NCBI GenBank assembly: GCA_051872395.1
Contig: JBJEDU010000029.1
Location: 1-64,000 of the forward strand
DNA length: 64,000 nucleotides
Direction of reading: 5' to 3'
From: JBJEDU01 sp051872395
Lineage (GTDB): Bacteria > Bacillota_I > Bacilli_A > RFN20 > CAG-826
Position numbers and translations under genes: made by a program
Notes under the pieces: generated by a model
The model's database searches: none
Told to the model about the DNA's origin: nothing
The model's input: only the letters and a program-made list of their open reading frames with translations
Part shown: one piece after another, positions 63,012 to 64,000 of the stretch
Layout: every line of letters starts with the position of its first letter
How positions within the stretch are numbered: the stretch's first letter is position 1

Positions 63012-63981
63012 TGTCTTCACCAACACATAGACCATAGAGATATTGATCTAAATCGAATTCTTGTAAATCTTCCATTTTTTCTCCAAGTCCAATAAAACGA
63101 ACTGGGATATTTAATTCATCTCTAATAGCTAAAATAATTCCACCTTTACTTGTTCCATCCATTTTTGTAATGACCACACCAGTAATATCGGTAACGGAAT
63201 TAAATTCTTTTGCTTGAATAACTCCATTTTGACCAGTCGTTGCATCAATAATCAAAAATGTTTCATGAGGGGCATTTTCGATTTCTTTTGATAACACACG
63301 TTTAATTTTCGCTAATTCGTTCATCAAATTAGTTTTATTTTGTAATCGCCCAGCAGTATCAACAATTAATAAATCAACATTTTGTTTTTTGGCTTCTCTA
63401 GCAGCTTCAAAAGCAACGGAAGCTGGATCAGCGTTTAATGCCCCTTTCACTAATGGAACATTTAATCTTTCGCTCCAAATTTGAATTTGTTCAACCGCGC
63501 CAGCGCGAAATGTATCCGCGGCAGCGAGCATCACTTTTTTATTTTGTTTTAAATAATGATAAGCAAGTTTAGCGATTGTAGTCGTTTTACCAACACCATT
63601 AACTCCGACCACTAATAACACAGTTGGACCATTTGATACAAAATTAATTTCATTAGTGATATCGCCTTTTGAAGCATAGCCTAAAAACATTGTATCCACT
63701 AAAAGTTCATTGATTTGTTTTGGGTCGGTAATATGTTCTTTTTTACTTTTTTCTAAGACTTCTTCAATAATTTTTAAAGAAAGAGAAACACCAACATCTG
63801 ATTCAATTAATATTTCTTCTAGTTCAGAAAAATATTCTTCATTGACACTTTTATATCGATTAGATAAATAATCTAAACGCGAAGAAAAATTCTTTCTTGA
63901 CTTACTAAGTCCAGAAACGTATTTATCATTTTGTTTTTCTTTCTTGGAAAATTTATTTTTTAAAAATGAAATAAGACCCAT
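63001..63981 (-). CDS. ftsY: Signal recognition particle receptor FtsY
   Basis: 326 aa. Membrane-associated GTPase receptor for SRP. Short charged N-terminus (GLISFLKNKFSKKEKQND), then NG domain with VVGVNGVGKTTTIAKLAYHY, DTFRAGAVEQIQIW, VDTAGRLQNKTNLMNEL and ITKMDGTSKGGIIL. AAAGGAG 6 nt before ATG. First gene of ftsY-ylxM-ffh; only about 20 bases of upstream sequence are in the window. Confidence 0.98.
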   Translation of the reverse strand: MGLISFLKNKFSKKEKQNDKYVSGLSKSRKNFSSRLDYLSNRYKSVNEEYFSELEEILIESDVGVSLSLKIIEEVLEKSKKEHITDPKQINELLVDTMFLGYASKGDITNEINFVSNGPTVLLVVGVNGVGKTTTIAKLAYHYLKQNKKVMLAAADTFRAGAVEQIQIWSERLNVPLVKGALNADPASVAFEAAREAKKQNVDLLIVDTAGRLQNKTNLMNELAKIKRVLSKEIENAPHETFLIIDATTGQNGVIQAKEFNSVTDITGVVITKMDGTSKGGIILAIRDELNIPVRFIGLGEKMEDLQEFDLDQYLYGLCVGEDNEN

Positions 63982-64000
63982 TAAACACTCCTTTTAGCTA

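Overview
The window is a low-GC (about 30% by eye), standard-code chromosome segment of a Firmicutes-type bacterium. TGA is used as a stop (for example at the ends of rimM, dxr and pyrH), PolC is present, and the gene order on the right is that of Bacilli (ftsY-ylxM-ffh, rplS-lepB-rbgA-rnhB-dprA-topA-xerC, rpsB-tsf-pyrH-frr-uppS-cdsA-dxr-rseP-polC). AT-richness, small gene count per pathway and many lipoproteins suggest an uncultured host-associated lineage close to the Erysipelotrichia/Mollicutes side of Bacilli; this placement is inference.

Layout. 1-3766: right end of a probable integrated element ending exactly at the 3' CCA of tRNA-Leu(CAA). It carries a partial DUF1905/C39-like gene running off the left edge, a frameshifted small gene, a membrane-bound XRE-type protein and a large serine recombinase that lacks its catalytic half. 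3767-11536: two tRNA-Leu genes, a CDF metal transporter, an acyltransferase/acyl-CoA ligase/5'-nucleotidase operon, an aldehyde dehydrogenase and an MgtC-like protein. 11540-15008: capE-capG-capF, a complete UDP-N-acetyl-L-fucosamine cassette whose CapE carries an N-terminal HTH domain. 15084-17260: GDPD phosphodiesterase with an MFS transporter. 17418-34722: a roughly 16-kb carbohydrate operon under a LacI-type repressor: two GH28-like lipoproteins, a large lipoprotein, an ABC sugar importer, two GH65 phosphorylases and a single polypeptide joining beta-phosphoglucomutase to the importer ATPase. 35022-37011: an N-formylglutamate-amidohydrolase-like gene with an unknown membrane protein, flanked by imperfect direct repeats. 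37241-38461: lgt and a small membrane protein with a G10 tract in its promoter region. 38699-63981: housekeeping superoperons (replication, isoprenoid/lipid, translation, SRP), with the rpsP-khpA-rimM-trmD block inverted relative to the usual order.

How it works together. The LacI cluster reads as a scavenging route: surface beta-helix enzymes trim a glycan, the binding protein and two permeases import oligosaccharides, GH65 enzymes phosphorolyse them to beta-glucose-1-phosphate, and the beta-phosphoglucomutase domain, tethered to the importer ATPase, makes glucose-6-phosphate. Several genes (CDF, acyltransferase, ALDH, FGase-like, uppS, xerC) have a -10 box only 6-9 nt before the ATG and no Shine-Dalgarno sequence, so leaderless transcription looks common here.
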